Origin: Arthrobacter sp. NEB 688
GTDB taxonomy: Bacteria; Actinomycetota; Actinomycetes; Actinomycetales; Dermatophilaceae
Direction of reading: 5' to 3'
Assembly (NCBI RefSeq): GCF_013201035.1
Contig: NZ_CP053707.1
Span: forward strand, 3,968,001-4,032,000
DNA length: 64,000 nt
This document shows, piece after piece, positions 26,128 to 35,659 of the stretch (its first letter is position 1; each line of letters begins with the position of its first letter). The translations under genes were made by a program, and so were the position numbers. The notes under the pieces are model-generated. The model saw nothing but the letters and a program-made list of their open reading frames with translations, made no database searches and was not told the origin of the DNA.

Positions 26128-27111
26128 GTGACCGCAACGGAGCAGGCACTGGCGCGCCTCGGCGTGACCGGGGCCGCCGGGGTGCCGACCCCGTACGTGG
26201 AGCTGGACCGGGGGACCTGGTCGCGGCTGCGCGAGGAGCACCCCATGAGCCTCACGCAGGACGACATCTCGCGGCTGCGCGGCCTCGGGGACCGCCTCGA
26301 CCTGCGCGAGGTCGAGGACGTCTACCTGCCGCTCTCGCGGCTCCTGCACTTCTACGTCGAGGCCGTACACGGGCTGCGCCTGGCGACGAGCGAGTTCCTC
26401 GGCGAGCGCCCGAGCCGGGTGCCCTTCGTCGTCGGCGTCGCCGGCTCGGTCGCGGTCGGCAAGTCGACGACGGCCCGCATCCTGCGCGAGCTGATGTCGC
26501 GGTGGCCGCACACCCCGCGCGTCGAGCTCGTGACGACGGACGGCTTCCTCTACCCCAACGCCGAGCTCGAGCGACGAGGGCTGCTGCAGCGCAAGGGTTT
26601 CCCCGAGTCCTACGACCGCCGCGCGCTGCTGCGCTTCGTCGCCGACGTCAAGTCGGGGATGCCCGTCGTCCAGGCGCCGCAGTACTCGCACCTCACCTAC
26701 GACGTGCTGCCCGAGCCGGTCGAGGTGCGCAAGCCCGACGTCCTCATCATCGAGGGCCTCAACGTGCTCCAGCCGCCCGGCAGCCGGCCCGACGGCGAGA
26801 GCACGATCGCGGTGTCGGACTTCTTCGACTTCTCGGTCTACGTCGACGCGCCGCTGGACGAGGTGCGGCGCTGGTACGTCGAGCGCTTCCTGCGGCTGCG
26901 CGAGACGGCGTTCGCCGACCCCCAGTCCTACTTCCACCGCTACGCCGAGCTCAGCGACGCGCAGGCCCGCGAGACCGCGGCCGGCATCTGGTCGGCGATC
27001 AACGAGCCCAACCTCGTCGAGAACGTCCAGCCCACCCGCGAGCGCGCGACGCTCGTCCTCGGCAAGGGCGCCGACCACGCCGTCACGCACATCCGGCTGC
27101 GCAAGATCTGA
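26128..27111 (+). CDS. coaA: type I pantothenate kinase
   Basis: A roughly 327-aa kinase for the first step of coenzyme A synthesis. Walker A is [17 protein letters not shown], followed by [16 protein letters not shown] and [12 protein letters not shown], and the late [16 protein letters not shown] signature of prokaryotic CoaA. I prefer GTG 26128, which sits 6 nt after a -10-like AATGAT (leaderless); an ATG at 26110 adds six residues and cannot be excluded. Divergent from glmS, ending just before a strong terminator. Confidence 0.95.
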   Translation: MTATEQALARLGVTGAAGVPTPYVELDRGTWSRLREEHPMSLTQDDISRLRGLGDRLDLREVEDVYLPLSRLLHFYVEAVHGLRLATSEFLGERPSRVPFVVGVAGSVAVGKSTTARILRELMSRWPHTPRVELVTTDGFLYPNAELERRGLLQRKGFPESYDRRALLRFVADVKSGMPVVQAPQYSHLTYDVLPEPVEVRKPDVLIIEGLNVLQPPGSRPDGESTIAVSDFFDFSVYVDAPLDEVRRWYVERFLRLRETAFADPQSYFHRYAELSDAQARETAAGIWSAINEPNLVENVQPTRERATLVLGKGADHAVTHIRLRKI

Positions 27112-27153
27112 CGAGCGACGCCCCGGGGCGAGGCACCTCGCGCCGCGACGCGC

Positions 27154-27183
27154 GAAGGGCCCCGGCGTGCGCCGGGGCCCTTC
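27154..27183. terminator. intrinsic terminator, perfect 13-bp stem
   Basis: GAAGGGCCCCGGC (27154-27166) pairs perfectly with 27171-27183 across a GTGC loop. It lies between the convergent coaA and transglycosylase genes and can act in both directions. Confidence 0.85.
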
Positions 27184-27201
27184 GTCTGCGTGCGGGGGTG
27201 C

Positions 27202-27927
27202 TCAGTACCAGTGCGGCGAGCGCGCCTGCCACTGCGCGAGCGCGTTGCACGGGGTGCCGTACGAGCGCTTGATGTAGTCCAGGCCCCAGGTGATCTGGGT
27301 GACCGGGTTGGTGCGCCAGTCGCTCGCGACGCTGGCCATCTTGTTCGCGGGCAGCGACTGCGGGATGCCGTAGGCGCCGGAGGAGGAGTTCTCGGCGTAC
27401 CAGCGCCAGTCGCTCTCGCCGATCCACAGCTGCTCGAGGCAGCCCCACTGGTCGGAGCCGAAGCCGTGCTCGGGCAGGAGCAGGCGCGCGACGGACTTGG
27501 GGTCCTCCTGCGCGTTCTCGAGGACCTTCTTGCGCTCGGCGGCGCGGGCGGCGCGCTCCTGGGCGACGCGGCGCTTCTTGGCGAGCGCGGCGGCCTCGGC
27601 CTTCTGCGTGGCGTCGGCCTTGGCGGCGACGACGGACTTCTGGACGTTCGTGGCAGAGCGGTCCGAGGCGACGCGGGCGGCGTCCTCGAGGGCGACCTGG
27701 CTCTCCTGCGTCGAGCTGGCGGTGGCCGAGTCGTCGAACGCGAGGCCGACGGCGTCGGCGTTGGCCGAGTCCTCGAAGGTGCCGCTCAGGGCGATGCCGC
27801 TCGTGACGACGGCGGCGACGAGGCTGGTCGAGACCAGCGGCCGGCCGACCACGGACACGGCGGTCCGCCCGAGCGACCGCTTGGGAGCGGCGTGGCGCGG
27901 GGCGTGACGCGGGGTGTATCGGGCCAT
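27202..27927 (-). CDS. secreted transglycosylase-like / cell-wall associated protein
   Basis: A 241-aa exported protein. An Arg/Lys-rich N-terminus and hydrophobic segment (VSTSLVAAVVTSGIALSG, about 30-49) form a signal peptide or anchor. Residues about 75-145 are a charged, Ala-rich coiled coil (KADATQKAEAAALAKKRRVAQ). The C-terminus has the actinobacterial lysozyme-like segment WGCLEQLWIGESDWRWYAENSS, GAYGIPQSLPANKM and WGLDYIKRSYGTPCNALAQW; the Glu in GESDW is the likely catalytic acid. Probably a muralytic enzyme in growth or division. Transcription likely starts below a TAGGCT box about 80 nt upstream. Confidence 0.85.
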   Translation of the reverse strand: MARYTPRHAPRHAAPKRSLGRTAVSVVGRPLVSTSLVAAVVTSGIALSGTFEDSANADAVGLAFDDSATASSTQESQVALEDAARVASDRSATNVQKSVVAAKADATQKAEAAALAKKRRVAQERAARAAERKKVLENAQEDPKSVARLLLPEHGFGSDQWGCLEQLWIGESDWRWYAENSSSGAYGIPQSLPANKMASVASDWRTNPVTQITWGLDYIKRSYGTPCNALAQWQARSPHWY

Positions 27928-28008
27928 GAGGGACCGGCGGACCTTCCGAGGGGTGGGTGCGGCTCGGGCGTGGTGCAGCCACGAGCGGCGTTACTGAATC
28001 GAGACCTT

Positions 28009-28014
28009 AGCCTA
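28009..28014 (-). promoter_or_regulatory. -10 box TAGGCT upstream of the transglycosylase-like gene
   Basis: TAGGCT on the minus strand about 80 nt before ATG 27927. A leader this long might be regulated; I could not fit it to a known riboswitch. Confidence 0.4.
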
Positions 28015-28040
28015 GGTCCAGACCGGTCCCGGACCGAAAT

Positions 28041-28081
28041 CGGCCCCTGAGCATCCGCTCAGACGAGCAGGTCAGGGGCCG
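28041..28081 (-). terminator. hairpin terminator after phoH
   Basis: CGGCCCCTGA (28041-28050) pairs with TCAGGGGCCG (28072-28081) around a 21-nt loop, starting 6 nt beyond the phoH stop codon. Confidence 0.65.
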
Positions 28082-28086
28082 TTCGG

Positions 28087-29427
28087 TCAGACCTCGAGCC
28101 CCTCGAGCAGGTCGGTCACGAGGGCCGCGATCGGGCTGCGCTCGGAGCGCGTCAGCGTCACGTGGGCGAACAGCGGGTGCCCCTTGAGCGCCTCGACGAC
28201 CGCGACGACGCCGTCGTGCCGCCCGACCCGCAGGTTGTCGCGTTGGGCGACGTCGTGGGTCAGGACGACCTTGGAGTTCTGGCCGATCCGCGACAGCACG
28301 GTGAGCAGGACGTTGCGCTCCAGGCTCTGGGCCTCGTCGACGATGACGTACGCGTCGTGGAGGCTGCGTCCGCGGATGTGGGTCAGCGGCAGCACCTCGA
28401 GCATCCCCCGGTCGAGGATCTCGTCGACGACCTCGCGCGACACGAGCGCCGAGAGGGTGTCGAAGACCGCCTGGCCCCACGGGTTCATCTTCTCGGCCTC
28501 GGACCCGGGCAGGTAGCCGAGCTCCTGGCCGCCGACGGCGTAGAGGGGGCGGAAGACGACGACCTTGCGCTGCTGGCGCCGCTCCATGACCGCCTCGAGC
28601 CCGGCGCACAGGGCGAGCGCCGACTTGCCGGTGCCGGCCCGCCCGCCGAGGCTGACGATGCCGACATCGGGGTCGAGGAGCAGGTCGAGGGCGATGCGCT
28701 GCTCGGCGCTGCGGCCGTGCAGGCCGAAGGCGTCGCGGTCGCCGCGCACCATCCGCACCTGCTTGTCCGGGCCGACGCGCCCGAGGCCCGAGCCCCGCGG
28801 CGAGAGCAGCTTGAGGCCGGTGTGGCACGGCATCTCGGCGGCGCCGGCGTGCTCGAGGCGGCCGTACTCGTAGAGGTGGTCCATCTCCTCGACCGAGACG
28901 TCGAGCTCGGCCATGCCGGTCCAGCCCGACTCGACGGCCAGCTCGGCGCGGTACTCCTCGGCCTCGAGGCCGCACGCCGACGCCTTGACCCGCATCGGCA
29001 GGTCCTTGCTGACGACCGTGACGAGGTGGCCCTCGTTCGCGAGGTTGCGGGCGACGGCGAGGATGCGGGTGTCGTTGTCGCCGAGCCGGAAGCCGGCGGG
29101 CAGGGACATCGGGTCGGTGTGGTTGAGCTCGACGCGCAGCGTGCCGCCGACCTCGCCGACGGGCACCGGGGCGTCGAGGCGGCCGGCCTTGATCCGCAGG
29201 TCGTCGAGCATCCGCAGCGCCTGGCGCGCGAAGTAGCCGAGCTCGGGGTGGTGGCGCTTGCCCTCGAGCTCGGTGACGACGACGACGGGGAGCACGACCT
29301 CGTGCTCGGCGAAGCGCAGGATGGCCCGGGGGTCCGACAGCAGGACCGAGGTGTCGAGCACGAAGGTGCGGCGCGGCCCGTCCTCCCCCGCTCGCGTGCT
29401 GGCTGCCGTCACGGTGCTCGGGGTCAT
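28087..29427 (-). CDS. PhoH-family protein (PIN domain + PhoH ATPase)
   Basis: A 446-aa PhoH2-type protein. The N-terminal PIN ribonuclease-like domain begins [16 protein letters not shown] and has a second acidic cluster at [12 protein letters not shown]; the C-terminal ATPase has Walker [19 protein letters not shown] and Walker [18 protein letters not shown], then [11 protein letters not shown]. Studied PhoH2 proteins unwind and cleave RNA. It is monocistronic, ending at a hairpin terminator. Confidence 0.92.
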   Translation of the reverse strand: MTPSTVTAASTRAGEDGPRRTFVLDTSVLLSDPRAILRFAEHEVVLPVVVVTELEGKRHHPELGYFARQALRMLDDLRIKAGRLDAPVPVGEVGGTLRVELNHTDPMSLPAGFRLGDNDTRILAVARNLANEGHLVTVVSKDLPMRVKASACGLEAEEYRAELAVESGWTGMAELDVSVEEMDHLYEYGRLEHAGAAEMPCHTGLKLLSPRGSGLGRVGPDKQVRMVRGDRDAFGLHGRSAEQRIALDLLLDPDVGIVSLGGRAGTGKSALALCAGLEAVMERRQQRKVVVFRPLYAVGGQELGYLPGSEAEKMNPWGQAVFDTLSALVSREVVDEILDRGMLEVLPLTHIRGRSLHDAYVIVDEAQSLERNVLLTVLSRIGQNSKVVLTHDVAQRDNLRVGRHDGVVAVVEALKGHPLFAHVTLTRSERSPIAALVTDLLEGLEV

Positions 29428-29651
29428 GGCTCGCTCCTGGTGGTCGACGGAGGATCGTGGCTCGACGCTACGACCGCCCCGGGGAGAGGGCGGGAGGAGC
29501 GGTCCGGCGTGTCGGTGCGGGGGTGGCTGCAGTGACCGGTGTGACGGCTGGGACGAAATGTCATCCGTTCGTCCCCGCAGGTCACCCGGGGTTCACACGG
29601 GATCGGCCGACCGTCCACCCGGTCTTGTGGCAGCCCGGCGCCGGGCGCGGG

Positions 29652-30416
29652 TCAGGCGCCGTAGCGGCGGTGACGCTCCCCGTACGCGCGCAGGGCCCGC
29701 AGGAAGTCGACCTTGCGGAAGTCGGGCCAGTAGGCCTCGCAGAAGTAGAACTCGCTGTGCGCGCTCTGCCACAGCAGGAACCCCGAGAGCCGCTGCTCGC
29801 CCGAGGTGCGGATGACGAGGTCCGGGTCCGGCTGGCCCTTGGTGTAGAGGTGCTCGGCGATGTGCTCGACGTCGATGACCTCCGCGAGCTCCTCGATGCT
29901 CGTGCCACGCGTCGCGTGCTCGTGGAGCAGGCTGCGCACCGCGTCGGCGATCTCGCGCCGGCCGCCGTAGCCGACGGCGACGTTGACGAGCATCCCGTCG
30001 ACCTCGCGGGTGCGCTCGGCCGCGGCCTTGAGGCGCTGCGCGGTCGCGGCCGGCAGCAGGTCGAGCGCGCCGACGGGGTTGACCCGCCAGCGCAGCGTCG
30101 CCCCGATCGAGTCGACGGAGTCCTCGATGATGCCGAGCAGCGGGCGCAGCTCGGCCTCGGGGCGGTTGAGGTTGTCGGTCGAGAGCAGCCACAGGGTGAC
30201 GAGCTCGACCCCCACCTCGTCGCACCAGGTGAGCAGGTTGAGGATGTTGTCGGCGCCGGCGCGGTGCCCCTCCTCGGTCCCGGCGCCGCGCTGCTTGGCC
30301 CAGCGCCGGTTGCCGTCGACGAGCACGCCGACGTGGCGCGGCACCGGCGCTCCCCCGAGCTGACGGGCCACCCGCTTGGCGTACGCGGCGTAGAGGACGT
30401 CGCTGAGCCGCCGCAT
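29652..30416 (-). CDS. cis-prenyltransferase (short-chain Z-isoprenyl diphosphate synthase type)
   Basis: A 254-aa UPP-synthase-fold enzyme adding isopentenyl units in the Z configuration. The catalytic Asp is in VGVLVDGNRRWA; VTLWLLSTDNLNRP and the C-terminal DLVIRTSGEQRLSGFLLWQ, SEFYF and WPDFRKVDFLRAL are family motifs. The LLSTDNL form (rather than AFSTENW) is typical of the actinobacterial short-chain Z,E-farnesyl synthase branch, which feeds decaprenyl phosphate synthesis. The exact chain length is inferred. It lies alone between phoH and trhA. Confidence 0.9.
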   Translation of the reverse strand: MRRLSDVLYAAYAKRVARQLGGAPVPRHVGVLVDGNRRWAKQRGAGTEEGHRAGADNILNLLTWCDEVGVELVTLWLLSTDNLNRPEAELRPLLGIIEDSVDSIGATLRWRVNPVGALDLLPAATAQRLKAAAERTREVDGMLVNVAVGYGGRREIADAVRSLLHEHATRGTSIEELAEVIDVEHIAEHLYTKGQPDPDLVIRTSGEQRLSGFLLWQSAHSEFYFCEAYWPDFRKVDFLRALRAYGERHRRYGA

Positions 30417-30532
30417 GCCAGCCGCCCTTCCCGTGCGCTCCGGATCCGACCGCCCGGCGGGGCGGTCGCGGGCCCACGGTACTCCGCGCCGCCGTGCCCG
30501 ACCTCACGACGCGGGCGGGTCGTTCCGCTTCC

Positions 30533-30554
30533 TAACCTACGCTCGCGTAGGTTA
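30533..30554. promoter_or_regulatory. perfect palindromic operator upstream of trhA
   Basis: TAACCTACGC (30533-30542) and GCGTAGGTTA (30545-30554) form a perfect 10-bp inverted repeat with a 2-bp centre, ending 10 nt before the trhA ATG. The right arm contains TAGGTT, which may be the -10 box, so a bound repressor would block initiation. Similar CTACG-CGTAG palindromes precede hemolysin III and fatty-acid desaturase genes in other actinobacteria (recalled, not checked). Confidence 0.7.
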
Positions 30555-30564
30555 CCGTGGACGC

Positions 30565-31281
30565 ATGACCCGTGAGCAGCCCGACCCCGCCCTGGAGCCC
30601 CGCCGGCTCGAGGCGCTCGAGCAGCGCGTCGAGGCCGCCCTCGTCACCGTCAAGCCCAAGCTGCGCGGCTGGCTGCACGCCGGGATGACCCCCGTGGCGC
30701 TCGTCGCGGGCGTCGTCCTCGTGCTCCTCGCGTCGACGACCGAGGGCAAGATCTCGGCCGCCGTGTTCGCCGGCACCGCCGTCCTGCTCTTCGGCACCTC
30801 GGCGGTCTACCACCGCGGCACCTGGTCGCCGCGCGTCGGCGCGTTCCTGCGCCGCTGGGACCACTCGAACATCTTCCTCATCATCGCCGGCAGCTACACG
30901 CCCTTCGCGCTGATGCTGCCCGCCGACCAGGCCCGCCGGATGCTCGTCATCGTCTGGAGCGGCGCCCTGCTCGGGGTCGCCTTCCGGGTCTTCTGGACCG
31001 GCGCCCCGCGCTGGCTCTACGTGCCGGCCTACCTCATGCTCGGCTGGGTCGCCGTCTTCTACTTCGGCCCCCTCGTCCAGCACGCCGGCAGCGGCGTCAT
31101 GGCCTGGGTCGTCGTCGGCGGCGTGCTCTACAGCCTCGGCGCCATCGTCTACGGCACCAAGCGGCCCAACATCTCGCCGCGCTGGTTCGGCTTCCACGAG
31201 GTGTTCCACGCGCTGACCGTGCTCGCGTTCACCGCGCACTTCGTCGCGGCCTCGCTCGCCCTGACCGGCCCGCAGGCCTGA
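30565..31281 (+). CDS. trhA: hemolysin III / TrhA (PAQR-family) membrane protein
   Basis: A 238-aa protein with about seven membrane helices. The PAQR metal-site motifs are visible: SAVYHRGTW, DHSNIFLIIAGSYTPFALML and FHEVFHALTVLAFTAHF (His residues of the intramembrane zinc site). Bacterial TrhA proteins affect membrane fluidity and lipid homeostasis; despite the old name they are not proven hemolysins. The start ATG 30565 lies 10 nt after a perfect palindrome that is probably its operator. Confidence 0.9.
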   Translation: MTREQPDPALEPRRLEALEQRVEAALVTVKPKLRGWLHAGMTPVALVAGVVLVLLASTTEGKISAAVFAGTAVLLFGTSAVYHRGTWSPRVGAFLRRWDHSNIFLIIAGSYTPFALMLPADQARRMLVIVWSGALLGVAFRVFWTGAPRWLYVPAYLMLGWVAVFYFGPLVQHAGSGVMAWVVVGGVLYSLGAIVYGTKRPNISPRWFGFHEVFHALTVLAFTAHFVAASLALTGPQA

Positions 31282-31347
31282 GCCCGCGCCCGTCCCCGGT
31301 GGGGACGGAGCACGCGGACCGAGGACGGAGCGCGCGGGCCGCGGCGC

Positions 31348-31599
31348 TCAGGCGGGTCCGGGAGACCCGTCGTCGCGCCGGCCGTCGGTGGGCGTGGTCC
31401 CGCCGTCGGCCTCCGGCTCGACCTCGGCCGGGCCGGCCTGCGGCTCGTCGCTGCCGCGGTGGGCCCGCTGCTGGCGGTAGGACATCCGGCGCATCCGCGC
31501 GTTCATGTTCCGCATGAGGAACCAGAGTGCGAGCGCGAGGAACGTGAACGCGATGAAGGCGAGGAAGCCGGTCGAGACGTCGGGCGGGGAGTCGTTCAT
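31348..31599 (-). CDS. small membrane protein downstream of mca
   Basis: An 83-aa product ([20 protein letters not shown]) with one transmembrane helix at about residues 11-30 and a basic then acidic, Pro/Gly-rich cytoplasmic tail ([16 protein letters not shown] and [17 protein letters not shown]). Its ATG overlaps the mca stop (ATGA), a layout common to mca loci in actinobacteria. Function unknown. Confidence 0.75.
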   Translation of the reverse strand: MNDSPPDVSTGFLAFIAFTFLALALWFLMRNMNARMRRMSYRQQRAHRGSDEPQAGPAEVEPEADGGTTPTDGRRDDGSPGPA

Positions 31600-32534
31600 G
31601 CGGCACGCTCCGTGACGGTGTCGTGGACGAGGACGAGCTCGGGGCTCGTCGCGAGGGCGTCGGCCTCGGCGAGGTCGGTCGGCAGACCGGCGAAGAGGTC
31701 GTCCTCGTCGTCGGCGACCGGGACGAAGGAGAGCGCGAGCTCGTACTCCTCGATCGGCCACACCTGCGCCTGGAGCTCGCGCGGCACCTGGAACCAGGTG
31801 CCGTCGGGGTCGACCTGCGTGGCGTGCGCGAGCAGGGCCGCGTCGCGCCGGTCGTACCAGGCGGAGCACTCGACGCGGGTCGTGACGACCCGCTCCGTGC
31901 GCGTCCAGTTCTCGAGCCACTCGGCGTACGGGCTCTCGCGGCCGAGGCCGGTCAGCGCCTCGTGGAAGGCCTCGATGCGCGCCCGGCTGAAGGTCTGGTT
32001 GTAGTAGAGCTTGAGCGGCTGCCACGCCGGACCGGCCTCGGGGAAGGCGTCCGGGTCGCCGGCGGCGGCGAAGGCGTTGACCGACACGTCGTGGCACATG
32101 ATGTGGTCGGGGTGGGGGTAGCCACCGTTCTCGTCGTACGTCGTGACGACGTGCGGGCGGAAGCGGCGGATCTCGCGGACGAGGGCCTCGGTGGTCACCT
32201 CGAGCGGCTCGAGCGCGAAGCAGCCCTCGGGCAGCGGGGGCAGCGGGTCGCCCTCCGGCAGGCCGGAGTCGACGAAGCCGAGCCAGGTGTGCTGGACGCC
32301 GAGGATCTCCTGGGCGCGCGCCATCTCGTCGCGGCGCACCTGGGCGAGGTCGCGCAGGATGTGCACGTCCTCCTTGAGCCGCGGGTTGAGGATGTCGCCC
32401 CGCTCACCGCCGGTGCAGGAGACGACGAGCACCTCGTGGCCGGCGTCGACGTACTTCGCCATCGTCGCCGCGCCCTTGCTCGACTCGTCGTCAGGGTGCG
32501 CGTGGACGCACATGAGCCGGAGCCGTTCGGACAT
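31596..32534 (-). CDS. mca: mycothiol S-conjugate amidase
   Basis: A 312-aa zinc amidase that cuts mycothiol S-conjugates to export mercapturates, a detoxification step unique to mycothiol-producing actinobacteria. The zinc site AHPDDES (about residues 10-16) and [16 protein letters not shown] match the LmbE/PIG-L fold; the [15 protein letters not shown] segment and [15 protein letters not shown] are typical of Mca rather than MshB. Start ATG 32534; an upstream in-frame ATG lies in the divergent promoter. Confidence 0.95.
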   Translation of the reverse strand: MSERLRLMCVHAHPDDESSKGAATMAKYVDAGHEVLVVSCTGGERGDILNPRLKEDVHILRDLAQVRRDEMARAQEILGVQHTWLGFVDSGLPEGDPLPPLPEGCFALEPLEVTTEALVREIRRFRPHVVTTYDENGGYPHPDHIMCHDVSVNAFAAAGDPDAFPEAGPAWQPLKLYYNQTFSRARIEAFHEALTGLGRESPYAEWLENWTRTERVVTTRVECSAWYDRRDAALLAHATQVDPDGTWFQVPRELQAQVWPIEEYELALSFVPVADDEDDLFAGLPTDLAEADALATSPELVLVHDTVTERAA

Positions 32535-32626
32535 GAGAGACCCTTCGTGCAGGTGGGCTCGGGCGGTACCCGAGAATGGACCGAGGACCATCCTCTCACT
32601 GCCCGCCGACCGTCGAAGGAGCAGCC

Positions 32627-33001
32627 GTGCGCCTGCCCGACCCGCACGACCCGGCGGGCCGTCGCGCCCTCCTCGCGATCGCCGCCGTGGTCCTCGCCGT
32701 GGCCGGCATCGCCTGGTACGGATGGAGCGCCACCGCGGGCCAGGTGCGGCCGACCGTCACCGGGTACCGCGTCGAGTCCGACGCCCTCGTGCGGGTCGGC
32801 TACGACCTCGTCCGGCCGGAGGGCACGGCCGTCACGTGCCGGGTCAGCGGCCTCGACGGCTCCAAGGGGCGCGTCGGCACGGTCGAGGACGCCATCCCCG
32901 CCGACGGGCCGGCGATCGTCCACCGCGTCGTCGAGGTGCGCACGAGCGCCCGCGCGGTGACCGGTGTCGTCGAGTCCTGCGTGCGCTTCACGGCGGGCTG
33001 A
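32627..33001 (+). CDS. DUF4307 membrane-anchored protein
   Basis: A 124-aa protein with an N-terminal cytosolic stretch ([12 protein letters not shown]), one helix ([19 protein letters not shown], about residues 14-32) and an extracytoplasmic beta-rich domain with two Cys ([11 protein letters not shown] and VVESCVRF). This matches the DUF4307 family usually found divergent from mca. Start GTG 32627 is set by GAAGGA 9 nt upstream. Function unknown. Confidence 0.85.
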   Translation: MRLPDPHDPAGRRALLAIAAVVLAVAGIAWYGWSATAGQVRPTVTGYRVESDALVRVGYDLVRPEGTAVTCRVSGLDGSKGRVGTVEDAIPADGPAIVHRVVEVRTSARAVTGVVESCVRFTAG

Positions 33002-33190
33002 CCTCGCACGACGCGGTGCGCGGGTGTGGCGCCGGCGCCGCACGTTGCTAGACTGACGGCTTCACGTTCGGGTCCGTGCCGACGCAAGCGCCGAGAATCG
33101 GCGGTCGGCCCGGGCCCGTTGCCGTAAGCACCCCGCGGCGAGCCCGCGAGGGTCCGGCGCCCCATGCACCTTCGCAGGAGTTGATGACCC

Positions 33191-33676
33191 GTGACCGAGA
33201 CGACGAACCAGAGCTACCTCACGCAGGCGGCCTTCGACCGCCTCCGCGCCGAGCTCGACGAGCTGACCGGCCCCGGCCGCACCGAGATCGCCAAGAAGAT
33301 CGAGGCGGCCCGCGAGGAGGGCGACCTCAAGGAGAACGGTGGCTACCACGCGGCCAAGGAGGAGCAGGGCAAGATGGAGGCCCGCATCCGCCAGCTGACG
33401 CAGCTGCTCGAGAACGCGGTCATCGGCGAGACGCCGGCCGACGACGGGGTCGTCGAGCCCGGGATGATCGTCACCGTCGACATGTTCGGCGACGAGGAGG
33501 AGTTCCTCCTCGGCTCCCGCGAGATCACCGACTCCTCGATGCAGGTGTTCTCCGAGAAGTCCCCGATCGGTGCGGCCGTCAACGGCCACAAGGTCGGCGA
33601 CGAGGTCTCCTACGAGGCCCCCAACGGCAAGCAGATCGCGGTCAAGATCCTCAAGGCGACGCCGTACACCGGCTGA
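33191..33676 (+). CDS. greA: transcription elongation factor GreA
   Basis: A 161-aa Gre factor that helps stalled RNA polymerase cleave backtracked RNA. The N-terminal coiled coil contains the acidic tip (EEGDLKENGGYHAAKEEQ, the D and E reaching the polymerase active site); the C-terminal FKBP-like domain ends GKQIAVKILKATPYTG. Start GTG 33191 follows GGAG at 33177-33180. The leader of roughly 130 nt starts below a TAGACT box at 33049-33054. It ends at a long terminator. Confidence 0.96.
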   Translation: MTETTNQSYLTQAAFDRLRAELDELTGPGRTEIAKKIEAAREEGDLKENGGYHAAKEEQGKMEARIRQLTQLLENAVIGETPADDGVVEPGMIVTVDMFGDEEEFLLGSREITDSSMQVFSEKSPIGAAVNGHKVGDEVSYEAPNGKQIAVKILKATPYTG

Positions 33677-33697
33677 GTCCCGCCGCCCCGGCGACGT

Positions 33698-33740
33698 GAC
33701 GGACGGCCCGGCCCCCCTCGTGGGGGCCGGGCCGTCCGTC
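33698..33740. terminator. intrinsic terminator after greA, 19-bp stem
   Basis: GACGGACGGCCCGGCCCCC (33698-33716) pairs perfectly with 33722-33740 over a 5-nt loop, between convergent greA and phzF. Confidence 0.85.
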
Positions 33741-33898
33741 GTCCACGCCTCATCCCGGGGGTGCCGCCCTGCCCTCGCCGTGCCGCCCCCACCTCGTCGT
33801 GCCGGTGTGCCATGGCACCCCGGCCGGGCGAGACCACCTCGGCGGGACGAGGTCGCCCCGGCCGGGCACCCCGGCGGGATGCCCGGTGCCTGCGTGCG

Positions 33899-34741
33899 TC
33901 AGGCGGGGCGGGAGCCCTCGACGAGGGTGTGCGTCGCCCCGCCGACCCAGACGACGCCGTCCTCGACGTCGACGTGGACCCGGCCCTCGCGGCCGAGGAC
34001 GGTGCCCTGCGCCGCGACGTAGTGCTCGGGCGCGTACCCGGCGGGGACGAGCCACTGGCCCAGGCCCGCGTTGAGGCTGCCCGTGACCGGGTCCTCGCCG
34101 AAGTCGCGCTCGTCGGAGAAGAAGGCCCGCACCTCGAGGTCGACCCCGTCGGTGCCCACGCCCTCCGGGTAGCGGGCGGCCAGCCCGACCTTCATCCCGC
34201 GGGCGAGCACCGGGTCGGGTGCCGCCGACAGGACGGCCTCCGGCGAGGCGAGCAGCACCGCGAGCCAGCCCGGCCCGTTGTCGACCCAGGCGGCGTCGAC
34301 GACGTCGCCCGGCGCGACGCCCAGCGCCGCCACGACCCGCGCGAGCTCGTCGCCCTCGACCGCCCCGGACCGCACGAGCGGCGGGGCCGCGAAGGCCAGC
34401 CGGTCGGCGCCGCGCCGGACCTCGACGAGCCCGGCGGCGCACTCCTGCACGACGACGCCCTCGGTGCGCGGCACTCCCCCGGCCTCGAGCCACGCGTGCG
34501 CACTACCGAGCGTCGGGTGGCCGGCGAACGTCAGCTCCCCGCCGATCGTCCAGATCCGCACGCCGTAGTCGGCCCGCGGGTCTGTCGGGGCGGTGAGGAA
34601 GGTCGTCTCCGAGAGGTTGGTCCACCGGGCGACGGCGAGCATCTCGTCGTCGGACATCCCGTCGGCGTCGTGGAGGACGGCGAGGGCGTTGCCCCGGAAG
34701 GCTCGCTCGGAGAAGACGTCGACGAGGCGCACGGCGGTCAT
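33899..34741 (-). CDS. PhzF-family isomerase-like protein
   Basis: A 280-aa protein of the diaminopimelate epimerase-like PhzF fold. The catalytic Glu lies in NLSETTFLTAP; FAGHPTLGSAHAW and DPVTGSLNAGLGQWL are family signatures. PhzF of phenazine producers isomerises a dihydroanthranilate, but most homologues, including this isolated one, have unknown substrates. No other phenazine genes are near. It lies 60 bp downstream of the DrrB-like permease and may be co-transcribed. Confidence 0.9.
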   Translation of the reverse strand: MTAVRLVDVFSERAFRGNALAVLHDADGMSDDEMLAVARWTNLSETTFLTAPTDPRADYGVRIWTIGGELTFAGHPTLGSAHAWLEAGGVPRTEGVVVQECAAGLVEVRRGADRLAFAAPPLVRSGAVEGDELARVVAALGVAPGDVVDAAWVDNGPGWLAVLLASPEAVLSAAPDPVLARGMKVGLAARYPEGVGTDGVDLEVRAFFSDERDFGEDPVTGSLNAGLGQWLVPAGYAPEHYVAAQGTVLGREGRVHVDVEDGVVWVGGATHTLVEGSRPA

Positions 34742-34801
34742 GCCGTCATCGAAGCACGTCGCCGCCCCCGCCGGTGACGGCGTGGGCGCCGACGACCTCG
34801 G

Positions 34802-35659
34802 TCAGTCGCGGGTCCGGTTGACGAACGAGCGGACCGCCAGCGGCGCCAGCACCGCCGAGAGCCCGACCGACCAGATGACCGTCGTGAGCACCGGGTGCTG
34901 CAGCGGCAGCGCCGAGTCGGCGGGCAGCGGGATGCCGTCGTTGCCCCAGAGCTCGCGCAGCGCCTGGACGAGGGAGCTGATCGGGTTCCACTCGGCGAGG
35001 AAGCGCAGCCAGTCGGGCATCACGTCGGTCCGCGCGAAGGCGTTGGACAGGAACGTGATCGGGAAGACCGTCGTGAACATGACGCCCTGCACCGCCTCGA
35101 CCGAGCGCAGCGCGGACCCGAAGAGGATGCCGACCCAGATCATCGCGAAGCCGAAGAGCAGGAGCAGCCCGTACCCGGCGAGCCCGCGCAGCACCCCGTG
35201 GTGGATGCCCCAGCCGACGAACAGCCCGGTGACGGACATGACGACGATGCCGATCGAGGAGTGGATGAGGCTCGAGACGCTGCGGGCGACGACGACCGAC
35301 GAGCGGCCGATCGGGAGCGACCGGAACCGGTCGACGATGCCCTTGCCGAGGTCGGTGTTGAGGCCGATCGCGACGATGAAGGCGCTGAAGGTCATCGTCT
35401 GCGCCATGATCCCCGGCAGCAGCCACTCCTTGTAGTCGACGCCCGGCACGACGATCGAGCCGCCGAAGACGAAGGCGAAGAGCAGCACGAACATCACCGG
35501 CTGGATGGTGACGTCGGTGAGCATCTCGGGCTGGCGCTTGATGTGGGTCAGGTTGCGGCGCACCAGCGCCGAGACCTGCCGGAGGGGGCTCGTGCCCGTC
35601 GCGCTCGGGTGCTCGGCGTGGAACGGGCGGCCGGCGGAGGTCGTCGTGGGTGCGGTCAT
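34802..35659 (-). CDS. ABC-2 type transporter permease (DrrB-like)
   Basis: A 285-aa permease with six membrane helices and the ABC-2 pattern: QVSALVRRNLTHIKRQPEML before helix 1, the amphipathic DLGKGIVDRFRSLPIGRSS coupling segment, and FLSNAFARTDVMPDWLRFLAEWNPIS near the end. It pairs with the ATPase gene just upstream through an ATGA overlap. Homologues (DrrB) export anthracyclines or lipids; the cargo here is not known. Confidence 0.9.
   Translation of the reverse strand: MTAPTTTSAGRPFHAEHPSATGTSPLRQVSALVRRNLTHIKRQPEMLTDVTIQPVMFVLLFAFVFGGSIVVPGVDYKEWLLPGIMAQTMTFSAFIVAIGLNTDLGKGIVDRFRSLPIGRSSVVVARSVSSLIHSSIGIVVMSVTGLFVGWGIHHGVLRGLAGYGLLLLFGFAMIWVGILFGSALRSVEAVQGVMFTTVFPITFLSNAFARTDVMPDWLRFLAEWNPISSLVQALRELWGNDGIPLPADSALPLQHPVLTTVIWSVGLSAVLAPLAVRSFVNRTRD

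Noticed and set aside
27928-28008. Possible cyclic di-AMP (ydaO) riboswitch before the transglycosylase-like gene
   Set aside because: Such riboswitches often precede cell-wall hydrolases in actinobacteria, but I could not fit the conserved ydaO core to this leader.
33899-34741. Phenazine biosynthesis cluster suggested by the phzF homologue
   Set aside because: No other phz genes nearby; isolated PhzF-family genes are common and have other roles.
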